NCBI GenBank assembly: GCA_052379645.1
Contig: JBQSYU010000005.1
DNA length: 64,000 bases
Source of the DNA: Arthrobacter_H sp030452125
GTDB lineage: Bacteria > Actinomycetota > Actinomycetes > Actinomycetales > Micrococcaceae
Reading direction: 5' to 3' (one strand)
In this document: positions 49,463-57,303 of the stretch, piece after piece
Numbering within the stretch: the stretch's first letter is position 1
How the letters are laid out: the number at the start of each line of letters is the position of its first letter
Position numbers and translations under genes: made by a program
The notes under the pieces: model-generated
Database searches by the model: none
Told to the model about the DNA's origin: nothing
What the model saw: the letters and a program-made list of their open reading frames with translations, nothing else

Positions 49463-50785
49463 ATGACCGAAACGCGCAGCCGCCCACCCCTGGTGCGTGC
49501 CGAACCGCGCGTCCTGGGAGGAGTCTGCGCCGGATTGGCGGTCCACCTGAACCACCCCGTGCGCAACATCCGCATCGGGATGGTCCTGCTGACCGTGTTC
49601 GCCGGGGCCGGGATCGTGCTGTACGGCTGGCTGTGGGTCATGGTCCCGTCCCGTGAAGACGCCCTGGAGGAGGCCGAGCGTTCCCGCGCCGGAGGCCCCA
49701 TCGCCCTGGCCGCCGATGCCGGGGCTGTCCCCGGAACGCAGCGGCAGGGGCCCGCGGCTCCGGGCGCCGCCTCGACCTCGGGGGCGGGGGGCCGGTGGTC
49801 CCTGCGGCTGGGGGGCCTGGCAGGGCGCCAGGTCCTCGCCGGCGCGGGCCTGCTGCTGCTGAGCGTGTTGCTCTTCGCCCAGATGCAGGGCCTGGCCGTG
49901 GCCTGGGGGCTGATCTGGCCGGCCGTGCTGATCATCGCCGGTGCCGTCCTGGCCTGGTTGCAGCTCGACGCGGGCCGGCGGCGTGGGCTGCGCAAGGCCG
50001 CCGGGGCCGAACGCGCCGCCGGAATGGTGCGTCTGGTGGGAGGCGTCGCACTGGTCGTCCTGGGGCTGATCTTCCTGGTCTCGGGGGCGGTGAGTCTTGA
50101 GTCGCTGTGGAACGGGGTTTTCGTCGCCGTCATCGTCCTGGCCGGGATCCTGCTGGTCCTCGCCCCGTGGGGGCTCAGGTTCTGGCGGGACTACGAATCC
50201 GAGCGGGCGAATAGGGTTCGGGTGGGGGAACGGGCAGAGATCGCCGCGCACCTGCACGATTCGGTCCTGCAGACCCTGGCCCTGATCCAGATGCGCGCCG
50301 GTGACGAGGCCCAGGTGCTTCGCCTGGCCAGGGCCCAGGAACGGGAACTACGTCAATGGCTCTACCGGGAGGCCCCGGCGGCGGCAGGGGGCATCTGCGC
50401 GGACATCCGGGCTGAAGCGGCCCGGCTTGAGGAGTCCCATGACGCGGTGATCGAGGTGGTCGCCGTCGGGGACCTCGAGGGCCTTGAAGGGCACGACGCC
50501 GTGGTGCAGGCCGCCCGTGAAGCCATGCTCAATGCGGCCAAGCATGCCGGCGGGACCGTGGCCGTCTACGTGGAAGCCTCCCCGGAAGGAATCGATGTCT
50601 TCATCCGCGATCGCGGAACGGGGTTTGATCCGGAGGCCCTGGAGCAGGACCGCCTGGGGGTCCGCGAATCGATCATCGGGCGCATGCAGCGCAACGGCGG
50701 GACCGCCACCATTTCCAGCAATACCGGGGGCACCGAGGTGCACCTGTCCATGAAGCATGAACCAAACGAGGAGTCGAACCGGTGA
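49463..50785 (+). CDS. PspC-fused sensor histidine kinase (DesK/LiaS-like)
   Basis: A 440-residue membrane kinase. The N-terminal PspC domain (RVLGGVCAGLAVHLNHPVRN) is followed by a charged linker, then a set of helices at about 110-245. The cytoplasmic part has the phospho-histidine box AAHLHDSVLQTLAL near 265, the N-box AMLNAAKHAGGTVAVY near 355 and the G-box DRGTGFDPEAL. The H-box fits the HisKA_3 family that pairs with NarL-type regulators. It overlaps the regulator gene by 4 nt (GTGA). It probably senses envelope stress together with the divergent PspC proteins. Confidence 0.88.
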   Translation: MTETRSRPPLVRAEPRVLGGVCAGLAVHLNHPVRNIRIGMVLLTVFAGAGIVLYGWLWVMVPSREDALEEAERSRAGGPIALAADAGAVPGTQRQGPAAPGAASTSGAGGRWSLRLGGLAGRQVLAGAGLLLLSVLLFAQMQGLAVAWGLIWPAVLIIAGAVLAWLQLDAGRRRGLRKAAGAERAAGMVRLVGGVALVVLGLIFLVSGAVSLESLWNGVFVAVIVLAGILLVLAPWGLRFWRDYESERANRVRVGERAEIAAHLHDSVLQTLALIQMRAGDEAQVLRLARAQERELRQWLYREAPAAAGGICADIRAEAARLEESHDAVIEVVAVGDLEGLEGHDAVVQAAREAMLNAAKHAGGTVAVYVEASPEGIDVFIRDRGTGFDPEALEQDRLGVRESIIGRMQRNGGTATISSNTGGTEVHLSMKHEPNEESNR

Positions 50786-51456
50786 ATACGCTCGAACCGG
50801 CCGCGGCAGCGCGGCGGACCAGGGTCGTGGTGGTCGATGACCACGCAATCTTCCGTTCCGGACTGAAATCCGATCTGGACGATCGGCTCCAGGTGGTCGG
50901 GGAGGCCGCCACCGTGGAAGAAGCCATCAGGATCGTCACCGCACAACGCCCCGACGTCGTCCTGCTTGATGTGCACCTGCCAGGAGGCCGTGGCGGCGGC
51001 GGTGCCGAGGTGTTGGCCGGATGCACCGCATTATTGGCCGACGTGCGCTTCCTGGCGCTGAGCGTCTCGGATGCGGCCGAGGACGTGGTGACCGTCATCC
51101 GGGCCGGGGCGCGCGGCTACGTGACCAAATCCATTTCGGGGGCCGAGATCTCCGATGCCGTGATCCGGGTGTCGGCAGGGGACGCGGTGTTCTCCCCGCG
51201 GCTGGCGGGTTTCGTCCTGGACGCCTTCGGGACCCAGGCCGGGGTCAGCGCCGAGGACGAGCTGGACCTGCTGTCCGCCCGGGAATTGGAGGTCATGCGC
51301 CTCATCGCCCGCGGCTACACCTATAAGGAAGTGGCCAAGGAGCTGTTCATCTCGGTGAAGACCGTTGAAACCCATGTCTCCAAGGTCCTGCGCAAGCTGC
51401 AGCTGTCCAACCGGCATGAACTCACCCGATGGGCCGTGGACCGCCGGATCCTCTGA
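50782..51456 (+). CDS. NarL/LuxR-type response regulator
   Basis: A 224-residue regulator: receiver domain VVVDDHAIFRSGLKSDLD with acidic pocket, phospho-acceptor Asp in VVLLDVHLPGG, then a LuxR-type helix-turn-helix (LSARELEVMRLIARGYTYKE ... SVKTVETHVSKVLRKLQ). GTG start overlapping the kinase stop. The obvious targets are the divergent PspC operon and its own operon, by analogy with LiaRS/VraSR; not shown by sequence. Confidence 0.93.
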   Translation: MNTLEPAAAARRTRVVVVDDHAIFRSGLKSDLDDRLQVVGEAATVEEAIRIVTAQRPDVVLLDVHLPGGRGGGGAEVLAGCTALLADVRFLALSVSDAAEDVVTVIRAGARGYVTKSISGAEISDAVIRVSAGDAVFSPRLAGFVLDAFGTQAGVSAEDELDLLSARELEVMRLIARGYTYKEVAKELFISVKTVETHVSKVLRKLQLSNRHELTRWAVDRRIL

Positions 51457-51492
51457 CCCACGGCCCGGCGCCCCACCGGGTGGTCACGGCTT

Positions 51493-52692
51493 CTAGGAAG
51501 CCCGGCCCAGCAGCTCGGCGATCCGGCCGATGCCTTCGGCGAGGTCCTCATCACCGAGCGCGTAGGACAGACGCAGGAAGCCCGAAGGTCCGAAGGCCTC
51601 ACCGGGGACCACCGCCACTTCTGCCTTTTCCAGGATCAGTGCCGCGAGTTCGGCCGACGTCTGCGGGCGGACCCCGTCGATCTCCCGGCCCAGGAGGGCA
51701 CGGACGTCGGCGTAGACGTAGAAGGCGCCCTTCGGGGTGGGGCATTCCACCCCGTCGATGGCATTGAGCCCCGCGACGATGGCCTTGCGTCGACGGTCGA
51801 AGGCGGTGCGCATCTCATCGACGGCGTCCAACGGGCCGGATACGGCAGCCAGGGCGGCCATCTGCGGGACGTTGGCGACATTCGACGTCGCATGGGACTG
51901 CAGGTTGGTGGCCGCCTTGATGACGTCCGTCGGGCCGATCATCCAGCCGACCCGCCAGCCGGTCATCGCGTAGGTCTTGGCCACGCCGTTGAGGATGACG
52001 ACCCGGTCGCCTAGTTCCGGGGCCGCCGTGGCGATCGAGGTGAACTTCGCATCGTCGTAGGTCAGATGTTCGTAGATCTCGTCGGTGACGACCCACAGGC
52101 CCTTCTCGGCGGCCCACCGGCCGATCTCGGCGACCATTTCCGGCGGGTAGACGGCACCGGTCGGGTTGGAGGGGGAGACGAACACCAGGATCTTGGTGCG
52201 TTCGGTCACGGCGGCCTCGAGCTGCTCTGTCGTGACCAGGTAGCCCTGCTCGGGGCCGGCGAAGACCTCCACCGGAACGCCGCCGGCCAGGCGGATCGCT
52301 TCGGGGTAGGTCGTCCAATAGGGGGTGGGGACGATGACCTCGTCCCCCGGATCCAGCAGGGTCGCGAAGGTGTTGTAGACCGCCTGCTTGCCGCCATTGG
52401 TGACCAGCACCTGGGAGTCCTCCACGGCGTAGCCGGAATCCCGCAGGGTCTTCGCGGCGATGGCGGACTTCAACTCGGGCAGTCCCGAAGCGGGGGAGTA
52501 GCGGTGGAATCGTGGGTTGCGTGCGGCGGTGACCGCGGCCTCCACGACATAGTCGGGGGTCGGGAAGTCGGGTTCGCCGGCACCGAATCCGATCACGGGA
52601 CGTCCGGCGGCCTTGAGCGCCTTGGCCTTGGCGTCCACGGCGAGCGTGGCTGATTCGGCAATCGATCCGATGCGTCGGGAAATGCGTGACAT
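51493..52692 (-). CDS. aspC: Aspartate aminotransferase (class I)
   Basis: PLP transaminase of 399 residues linking glutamate/oxaloacetate with aspartate. The PLP lysine lies in ILNGVAKTYAMTGWRVGWM, the phosphate-binding N/D in SPSNPTGAVY and VVTDEIYEHL. The substrate arginine is in GFLRLSYALGDEDL. ATG 52692 has AGGAAGC upstream; the longer open frame covers the tRNA-Trp promoter. Placed just before tRNA-Trp and secE, as in many Micrococcales. Confidence 0.9.
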   Translation of the reverse strand: MSRISRRIGSIAESATLAVDAKAKALKAAGRPVIGFGAGEPDFPTPDYVVEAAVTAARNPRFHRYSPASGLPELKSAIAAKTLRDSGYAVEDSQVLVTNGGKQAVYNTFATLLDPGDEVIVPTPYWTTYPEAIRLAGGVPVEVFAGPEQGYLVTTEQLEAAVTERTKILVFVSPSNPTGAVYPPEMVAEIGRWAAEKGLWVVTDEIYEHLTYDDAKFTSIATAAPELGDRVVILNGVAKTYAMTGWRVGWMIGPTDVIKAATNLQSHATSNVANVPQMAALAAVSGPLDAVDEMRTAFDRRRKAIVAGLNAIDGVECPTPKGAFYVYADVRALLGREIDGVRPQTSAELAALILEKAEVAVVPGEAFGPSGFLRLSYALGDEDLAEGIGRIAELLGRAS

Positions 52693-52825
52693 GGGTTCGC
52701 TTCCTGGGGTCGGGGGCGTGGGGCCTAGCTGATTCCAGCTTAGCCGCGCTCCGCCGGGCAGCACAGAATGCGTCGGCAGGCCTACGGAAGCAGGCCAATC
52801 CGGCGGGTCCGCGGCACAAATCCGG

Positions 52826-52855
52826 TTCGACTTGTGGGTGGTGAATGCGTAGACT
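52826..52855 (+). promoter_or_regulatory. Promoter of tRNA-Trp-secE-nusG
   Basis: TTCGAC (52826-52831) and TAGACT (52850-52855) with an 18-nt spacer lie 76 nt upstream of the tRNA. A transcript from here would carry tRNA-Trp and continue into secE-nusG, as no terminator follows the tRNA. Confidence 0.5.
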
Positions 52856-52931
52856 GTTCCCTCGGTGTTGGAATACGCCTCGACGCGGTGTGCTTGAAGG
52901 GCCACCACGGCGGGACGGACGACCAATCCGA

Positions 52932-53004
52932 AGGGTAGTGGCGCAATTGGTAGCGCAGCGGTCTCCAAAACCGCAGGTTGCAGGTTCGAGTCCTGTCTGC
53001 CCTG
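52932..53004 (+). tRNA. tRNA-Trp (CCA)
   Basis: 73 nt. Acceptor AGGGTAG pairs with CTGCCCT (one T-G pair), the anticodon loop CTCCAAA puts CCA at 52965-52967, and the T-arm is CAGGTTCGAGTCCTG. Placing this tRNA before secE is widespread in actinobacteria. Confidence 0.95.
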
Positions 53005-53128
53005 CGCAGTGGCAACCCACATGGTTCATGTGGGGGCTCGGCGAAATCCACGTCACGGTGTGTTGCGGCCGACAGGCCGCGGTGCACCGTGATCGTTTCA
53101 AGATGCGAAGAACTCGAATCGAGGCACA

Positions 53129-53395
53129 GTGACCGAAGCAACAACGGGACGCTCCACGGGCTCCCCCCGAGGCGGCAAGCCCGCCAAGGGCGGTTTCTTT
53201 GCGCGTATCGCCTTGTTCTTCCGCCAGGTCATTTCCGAGCTGAAGAAGGTCGTCACCCCGACCCGTAGCGAGTTGGTGAACTACACGCTGACCGTTCTGG
53301 GCTTCGTGATCCTGGTGATGCTGATCGTCAGCGGGCTGGACCTGTTGTTCGGAAACGGCGCGATCCTGGTCTTCACCAACCCACCGGAGCAGTAG
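53129..53395 (+). CDS. secE: Preprotein translocase subunit SecE
   Basis: Small essential subunit of the SecYEG channel. The 88 residues have a disordered basic N-terminus, the conserved amphipathic stretch FFRQVISELKKVVTPTRSEL at about 31-50, and one membrane helix (about 51-75). GTG start with GAGG upstream. Followed by nusG, the universal secE-nusG arrangement. Confidence 0.95.
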   Translation: MTEATTGRSTGSPRGGKPAKGGFFARIALFFRQVISELKKVVTPTRSELVNYTLTVLGFVILVMLIVSGLDLLFGNGAILVFTNPPEQ

Positions 53396-53399
53396 CGGC

Positions 53400-53432
53400 T
53401 GCCGACATCCTTGAATAAGGGCGACGTCGGCA
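53400..53432 (+). other. Hairpin in the secE-nusG gap
   Basis: TGCCGAC (53400-53406) pairs with 53426-53432, and an inner CCTT/AAGG lies between. No T-run follows, so it is not a clear terminator; it could dampen read-through or protect the mRNA. Confidence 0.4.
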
Positions 53433-53493
53433 TCCCTCGGCCCAGCCACGATGAAATGTTCTGGTTTACCAGTCAAAGAAAGCAGGAACCGCA

Positions 53494-54336
53494 GTGTCCG
53501 AGCAGGAACTCGAACCGCAGGCCAACGACGACGCCGTTGAGCAGGCAACCGAGGCCGACGCCGTAGAGGCGCCGGTCGATTCCGTCGTTTCGGAACAGAC
53601 CCCGGCCGCCGAGGCGTCCGAGGAAACCGCGGACGACGCCTCCACCGCCGACGAAGCCACCACCCCGGACGAGGACGAGGCGGAAGCTGAGGCTCCCGAG
53701 TTGACCCCCGAGGAGGCCGTCGCGGCCGCCAAGGAGGAGTACCGGACCAAGCTGCGCCGCCAGCCCGGTGACTGGTATGTCATCCATTCCTACGCCGGCT
53801 ACGAGAACCGCGTGAAGGTGAACCTGGAGACCCGCGCCCAGACCCTGGGCATGGAGGATTTCATCTACGAGATCCAGGTCCCCATGGAAGAAGTCGTGGA
53901 GATCAAGAACACGACCCGCAAGATCGTCCGCCGCGTGCGCATCCCCGGCTACGTGCTGGTGCGCATGGAACTGACCGACGAATCGTGGGGCACCGTGCGC
54001 CACACCCCCGGCGTCACCGGTTTCGTGGGCAACGCCCATGATCCGACGCCGTTGAGCCTGGACGAGGTGTTCTCGATGCTCGAGCACACCATCGTGAGCG
54101 AGGAACCTGCCCAGGAAGGCGGCTCCTCGAAGCCGGGACGCGCCCCGTTCACCGAGGTCAACGTCGATTTCACCGTCGGGGAGTCGGTGACCGTCAACGA
54201 CGGGCCGTTCGAGACCCTGCCGGCGACGATCAGCGAGATCAAGCTCGAGTCCCAGCAACTCGTGGTCCTCGTGTCGATCTTCGAACGCGAGACCCCGGTG
54301 ACGCTGTCGTTCAGCCAGGTCACCAAGATCCAGTAG
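53494..54336 (+). CDS. nusG: Transcription termination/antitermination factor NusG
   Basis: RNA polymerase-bound elongation factor of 280 residues. A very acidic, disordered N-terminal extension of about 85 residues (usual in actinobacteria, absent in E. coli NusG) precedes the NGN domain (DWYVIHSYAGYENRVKVNLE) and a KOW domain near the end (VNDGPFETLPATISEI). The loop between domains includes a SKPGRAPFT stretch. GTG start; AGGA upstream. Confidence 0.95.
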   Translation: MSEQELEPQANDDAVEQATEADAVEAPVDSVVSEQTPAAEASEETADDASTADEATTPDEDEAEAEAPELTPEEAVAAAKEEYRTKLRRQPGDWYVIHSYAGYENRVKVNLETRAQTLGMEDFIYEIQVPMEEVVEIKNTTRKIVRRVRIPGYVLVRMELTDESWGTVRHTPGVTGFVGNAHDPTPLSLDEVFSMLEHTIVSEEPAQEGGSSKPGRAPFTEVNVDFTVGESVTVNDGPFETLPATISEIKLESQQLVVLVSIFERETPVTLSFSQVTKIQ

Positions 54337-54472
54337 GGATCACCGAAGACTTCGTTCCCAGTGCGGCCGCTTTCCGCCGCTGGAAACGACCAGGCCGCCG
54401 CGCCACGGCGGCCACCACCCCGGGACACGCTCCTGTGTTCCGCGGGAAACGCAATGAGAAGAAGGTCCCGAT

Positions 54473-54907
54473 ATGGCCCCGAAGAAGAAAAAGGTTTCCG
54501 GCCTCATCAAGCTGCAGATCCAGGCAGGTGCCGCCAACCCGGCCCCGCCGATCGGTCCGGCACTTGGTCAGCACGGCGTGAACATCATGGAGTTCTGCAA
54601 GGCGTACAACGCCGCCACGGAATCCCAGCGCGGCAACGTCATCCCGGTGGAGATCACGGTCTATGAAGACCGTTCCTTCACCTTCATCACCAAGACGCCG
54701 CCGGCTGCCGAGCTCATCAAGAAGGCTGCGGGCGTCGCCAAGGGCTCGTCCACCCCGCACATCGACAAGGTGGGCAAGCTCTCCGCCGCACAGGTCGACG
54801 AGATCGCCAACACCAAGATGGAGGACCTGAACGCCAACAACATTCAGGCCGCCGCCAAGATCGTCGCCGGAACCGCCCGCTCCATGGGCATCACCGTCGA
54901 GGGCTAA
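54473..54907 (+). CDS. rplK: 50S ribosomal protein L11
   Basis: 144 residues, full-length L11. N-terminal signature KLQIQAGAANPAPPIGPALG and C-terminal 23S-rRNA binding stretch IANTKMEDLNANNIQAAAKI are both present. The leader before it (54337-54472) holds two hairpins: 54393-54400 with 54406-54413, and a GGGACAC/GTGTTCC pair around 54423-54441. These may serve in operon control. Confidence 0.97.
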   Translation: MAPKKKKVSGLIKLQIQAGAANPAPPIGPALGQHGVNIMEFCKAYNAATESQRGNVIPVEITVYEDRSFTFITKTPPAAELIKKAAGVAKGSSTPHIDKVGKLSAAQVDEIANTKMEDLNANNIQAAAKIVAGTARSMGITVEG

Positions 54908-54960
54908 GACCGCCCGACCGTTTCCGCCTCCCGGCGGCAACACCCACCAAACATCAAAGA

Positions 54961-55002
54961 ACGACGTCGGAAGCCCCCTCCGGTGGCAGCCACCGGCGTC
55001 GT
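54961..55002 (+). promoter_or_regulatory. Candidate L1-binding element in the rplK-rplA gap
   Basis: An outer stem (54961-54966 with 54997-55002) and an inner 7-bp hairpin (54980-54986 with 54990-54996) are separated by an unpaired 13-nt stretch on one side only (54967-54979). L1 mRNA and rRNA sites consist of two helices around an asymmetric internal loop, which this imitates. It lies 58 nt before rplA. Confidence 0.4.
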
Positions 55003-55060
55003 AGTGGCAGGGTCCAGCGCGATCCACGAATGACCACGACTGCATAAGGAGAACAAGCAG

Positions 55061-55768
55061 ATGGCAAAGCGCAGCAAAGCATTCCAGGCGGCCGCCGCCA
55101 AGATCGATGGCGACAACCTGTACTCCCCGATCGAGGCCATCGCCCTGGCCAAGGAGACCGGCTCACCCAAGACGGACTCGACCGTGGAGGTCGCCTTCCG
55201 CCTGGGCGTCGATCCCCGCAAGGCCGACCAGATGGTCCGCGGCACCGTCAACCTGCCGCACGGCACCGGCAAGACCGCCCGCGTGCTGGTCTTCGCCAAC
55301 GGCGACAAGGCTGAAGCAGCCATTGCCGCCGGCGCCGACTTCGTGGGCTCCGACGACCTGATCGAAAAGATCCAGGGCGGTTGGACCGACTTCGATGCCG
55401 CCGTGGCAACCCCTGACCTGATGGGCAAGGTCGGACGTCTGGGCAAGGTCCTGGGCCCGCGTAACCTGATGCCGAACCCGAAGACCGGCACCGTGACCAT
55501 GGATGTCGCCAAGGCCGTCACCGACATCAAGGGCGGCAAGATCGACTTCCGCGTCGACAAGCACTCCAACCTGCACTTCATCATCGGCAAGGTGTCCTTC
55601 GACGCCGAGAAGCTGGCGGAGAACTACGCAGCAGCCCTCGATGAGGTCCTGCGCCTGAAGCCCTCGGCTTCCAAGGGCCGGTACATCTCGAAGGCGACCG
55701 TGGCCACCACCTTCGGCCCCGGCATCCCGGTGGACCCGAACGTGACCAAGGTCATCGCCGACGCCTAA
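55061..55768 (+). CDS. rplA: 50S ribosomal protein L1
   Basis: 235 residues, full-length L1, with the family signature MGKVGRLGKVLGPRNLMPNP near residues 124-143. L1 is both the stalk-base protein and, in many bacteria, repressor of its own operon. AAGGAG ribosome site 8 nt before the ATG. Confidence 0.97.
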   Translation: MAKRSKAFQAAAAKIDGDNLYSPIEAIALAKETGSPKTDSTVEVAFRLGVDPRKADQMVRGTVNLPHGTGKTARVLVFANGDKAEAAIAAGADFVGSDDLIEKIQGGWTDFDAAVATPDLMGKVGRLGKVLGPRNLMPNPKTGTVTMDVAKAVTDIKGGKIDFRVDKHSNLHFIIGKVSFDAEKLAENYAAALDEVLRLKPSASKGRYISKATVATTFGPGIPVDPNVTKVIADA

Positions 55769-55797
55769 ACGGCAGAGGCCTCCCCTGCAGGGGAAAC

Positions 55798-55832
55798 AAG
55801 GAACCCCCGCACCGAAGGGTGCGGGGGTTCCT
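55798..55832 (+). terminator. Terminator after rplA
   Basis: A 16-bp perfect stem (55798-55812/55817-55832 with one base offset) with a short GAAG loop, followed by GTCTTTA. It closes the secE-nusG-rplK-rplA unit before the unrelated acetyltransferase gene. Confidence 0.85.
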
Positions 55833-55860
55833 TGTCTTTACCCGGGGGACCATGGATGGC

Positions 55861-55888
55861 TAGACTATTGATTGACAAGTACCAATCA
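55861..55888 (+). promoter_or_regulatory. Promoter -10 and inverted repeat before the tandem-GNAT gene
   Basis: TAGACT (55861-55866) is followed at once by TGATTG (55869-55874) and CAATCA (55883-55888), a perfect 6-bp inverted repeat with an 8-nt spacer, in an AT-rich island. The repeat would cover the transcription start, as expected for a repressor site. Confidence 0.45.
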
Positions 55889-55937
55889 GTGGTTCGACGC
55901 AGGTGTCTGCCACACGGAGCGCCAGCGGAAGGCCGCC

Positions 55938-57107
55938 ATGCCAGAACCAACCACGCTGCAGGAACTAGCCATCCCGACCACCCTGGACGGCCCCGGCGGG
56001 GCGGCGTTCTCCACCATCCGGGGGCTCTTTCGGCAGGCCGGGATCGAAGAGCTCGGACATGATGACCTCGTGACCGGCGATTCCGTGGAAATCGCCCGGA
56101 TCCAACCCAGTGCCTACGGCCGGCACCTGATTCAGGTGGCCCGCCGGGGGCAGGGCCCGGAAGCGGAGATCATCGGCGCGGCCGTGGTCTTCCTGCCCTC
56201 GGCCGAAAACCGGCAGTCGGCCGACGTCGACCTGGTCGTGGCCACGCGGTGGCGGCGCCAAGGGGTGGGCAGCCGGCTGCTCCGTCGGGTGGCCGACCGG
56301 TGTCTGGAACGGGGGCGCACCGTACTGAACCTCTATACCGGCGTCTCGCTGGACCATGGTGGTGAAGAAGCAGCGGATCGGCCCGTGGAGGGGGTGCTGC
56401 GACCTGACTCCGGGGCCGGATGGATCAGCCTGGACGCGCCCGGGCCCGCCTTCGCCCATCGACACGGCTTCACCCTGGGACTGGTGGACCGTGGCAGCAG
56501 GGCCGGGATCGGAATCGATGATGACGCGGCCCTGGCGTCCCTGGAGGAGCGGGCCTCCGCCTCCGGGACCGGCTATGTCCTCGAATCGTGGACGGGGCCG
56601 GTGCCGGACGACGACGTGGCCGACTACTGCCGGATCATCGAGCGCATGGATACCGACCCTCCGGCCGGCGGGCTGAGCTTCGAACCCTCACGGTGGGATG
56701 GCCCGCGACTGCGCACCATGGAGGCCCGGCGACGGAACCAGGGGACCACCTCGGTGGTCACCGTGGCCCGTGAACTCGCCAGTGGACACCTGGTCGCCTA
56801 TACCGAACTGGTGGTGTTCAACGGCCAGGACCACCTCGCTTTCCAGGAGGGGACGCTGGTGCTTCCGGAGCATCGGGGCCACCGGCTCGGCCTGCGGATC
56901 AAGGCATCCAACCACCGGCGGCTGCTGCAGGCCCTGCCGCGGGTCGACCGCATCTACACCTGGAACGCCGCGGAGAATTCCTACATGCTCCGGGTCAACG
57001 AGGCCCTGGGGTTCTCGCCGTCCATGATGGAAGGCGAATGGGCCAGGACCGGGGACCCGGCATGGCCGAACGACCGAATGGCGCTCGGGACCCGCCCTGG
57101 GGGATGA
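55938..57107 (+). CDS. Tandem GNAT-domain acetyltransferase
   Basis: A 389-residue protein with two GNAT domains. The first has the acetyl-CoA loop TRWRRQGVGSRLLRRVAD near 105-122; the second has LPEHRGHRLGLRIKASNH near 305-322 and ends TWNAAENSYMLRVNEALGF, a form shared with other actinobacterial tandem GNATs. Target unknown. The ATG with GAAGG upstream is used; a longer frame begins at the promoter. It sits inside the ribosomal-protein block and has its own promoter and possible operator. Confidence 0.85.
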   Translation: MPEPTTLQELAIPTTLDGPGGAAFSTIRGLFRQAGIEELGHDDLVTGDSVEIARIQPSAYGRHLIQVARRGQGPEAEIIGAAVVFLPSAENRQSADVDLVVATRWRRQGVGSRLLRRVADRCLERGRTVLNLYTGVSLDHGGEEAADRPVEGVLRPDSGAGWISLDAPGPAFAHRHGFTLGLVDRGSRAGIGIDDDAALASLEERASASGTGYVLESWTGPVPDDDVADYCRIIERMDTDPPAGGLSFEPSRWDGPRLRTMEARRRNQGTTSVVTVARELASGHLVAYTELVVFNGQDHLAFQEGTLVLPEHRGHRLGLRIKASNHRRLLQALPRVDRIYTWNAAENSYMLRVNEALGFSPSMMEGEWARTGDPAWPNDRMALGTRPGG

Positions 57108-57303
57108 TGGAATCGGAGTCCTCGGTGGATCAGCACAGCAGCATCGTCGGGGTCCCGTAGTCCCACGGCGCCGGATGGGGAAAACCCCCTGGCCCCTGGG
57201 CGGAGTTCCTTGACCAACACCCCTGGTGACCGTGCGGCACGGGGACTGCTGGTCCCCGGGGCTCCAAGCCAGACGCCGAAGAGCCCCAATGGAGGAGCCT
57301 GCC

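Noticed and set aside
48064..50133. 689-codon minus-strand frame extending the PspC/LiaF-like gene over the divergent kinase gene
   Set aside because: Only the part from ATG 49338 is coding; the upstream section is antisense to the kinase and lacks domains.
51455..51485. Possible terminator between the response regulator and aspC
   Set aside because: Only short, interrupted pairing (GACC/GGTC and CCCGG/CCGGG); not convincing.
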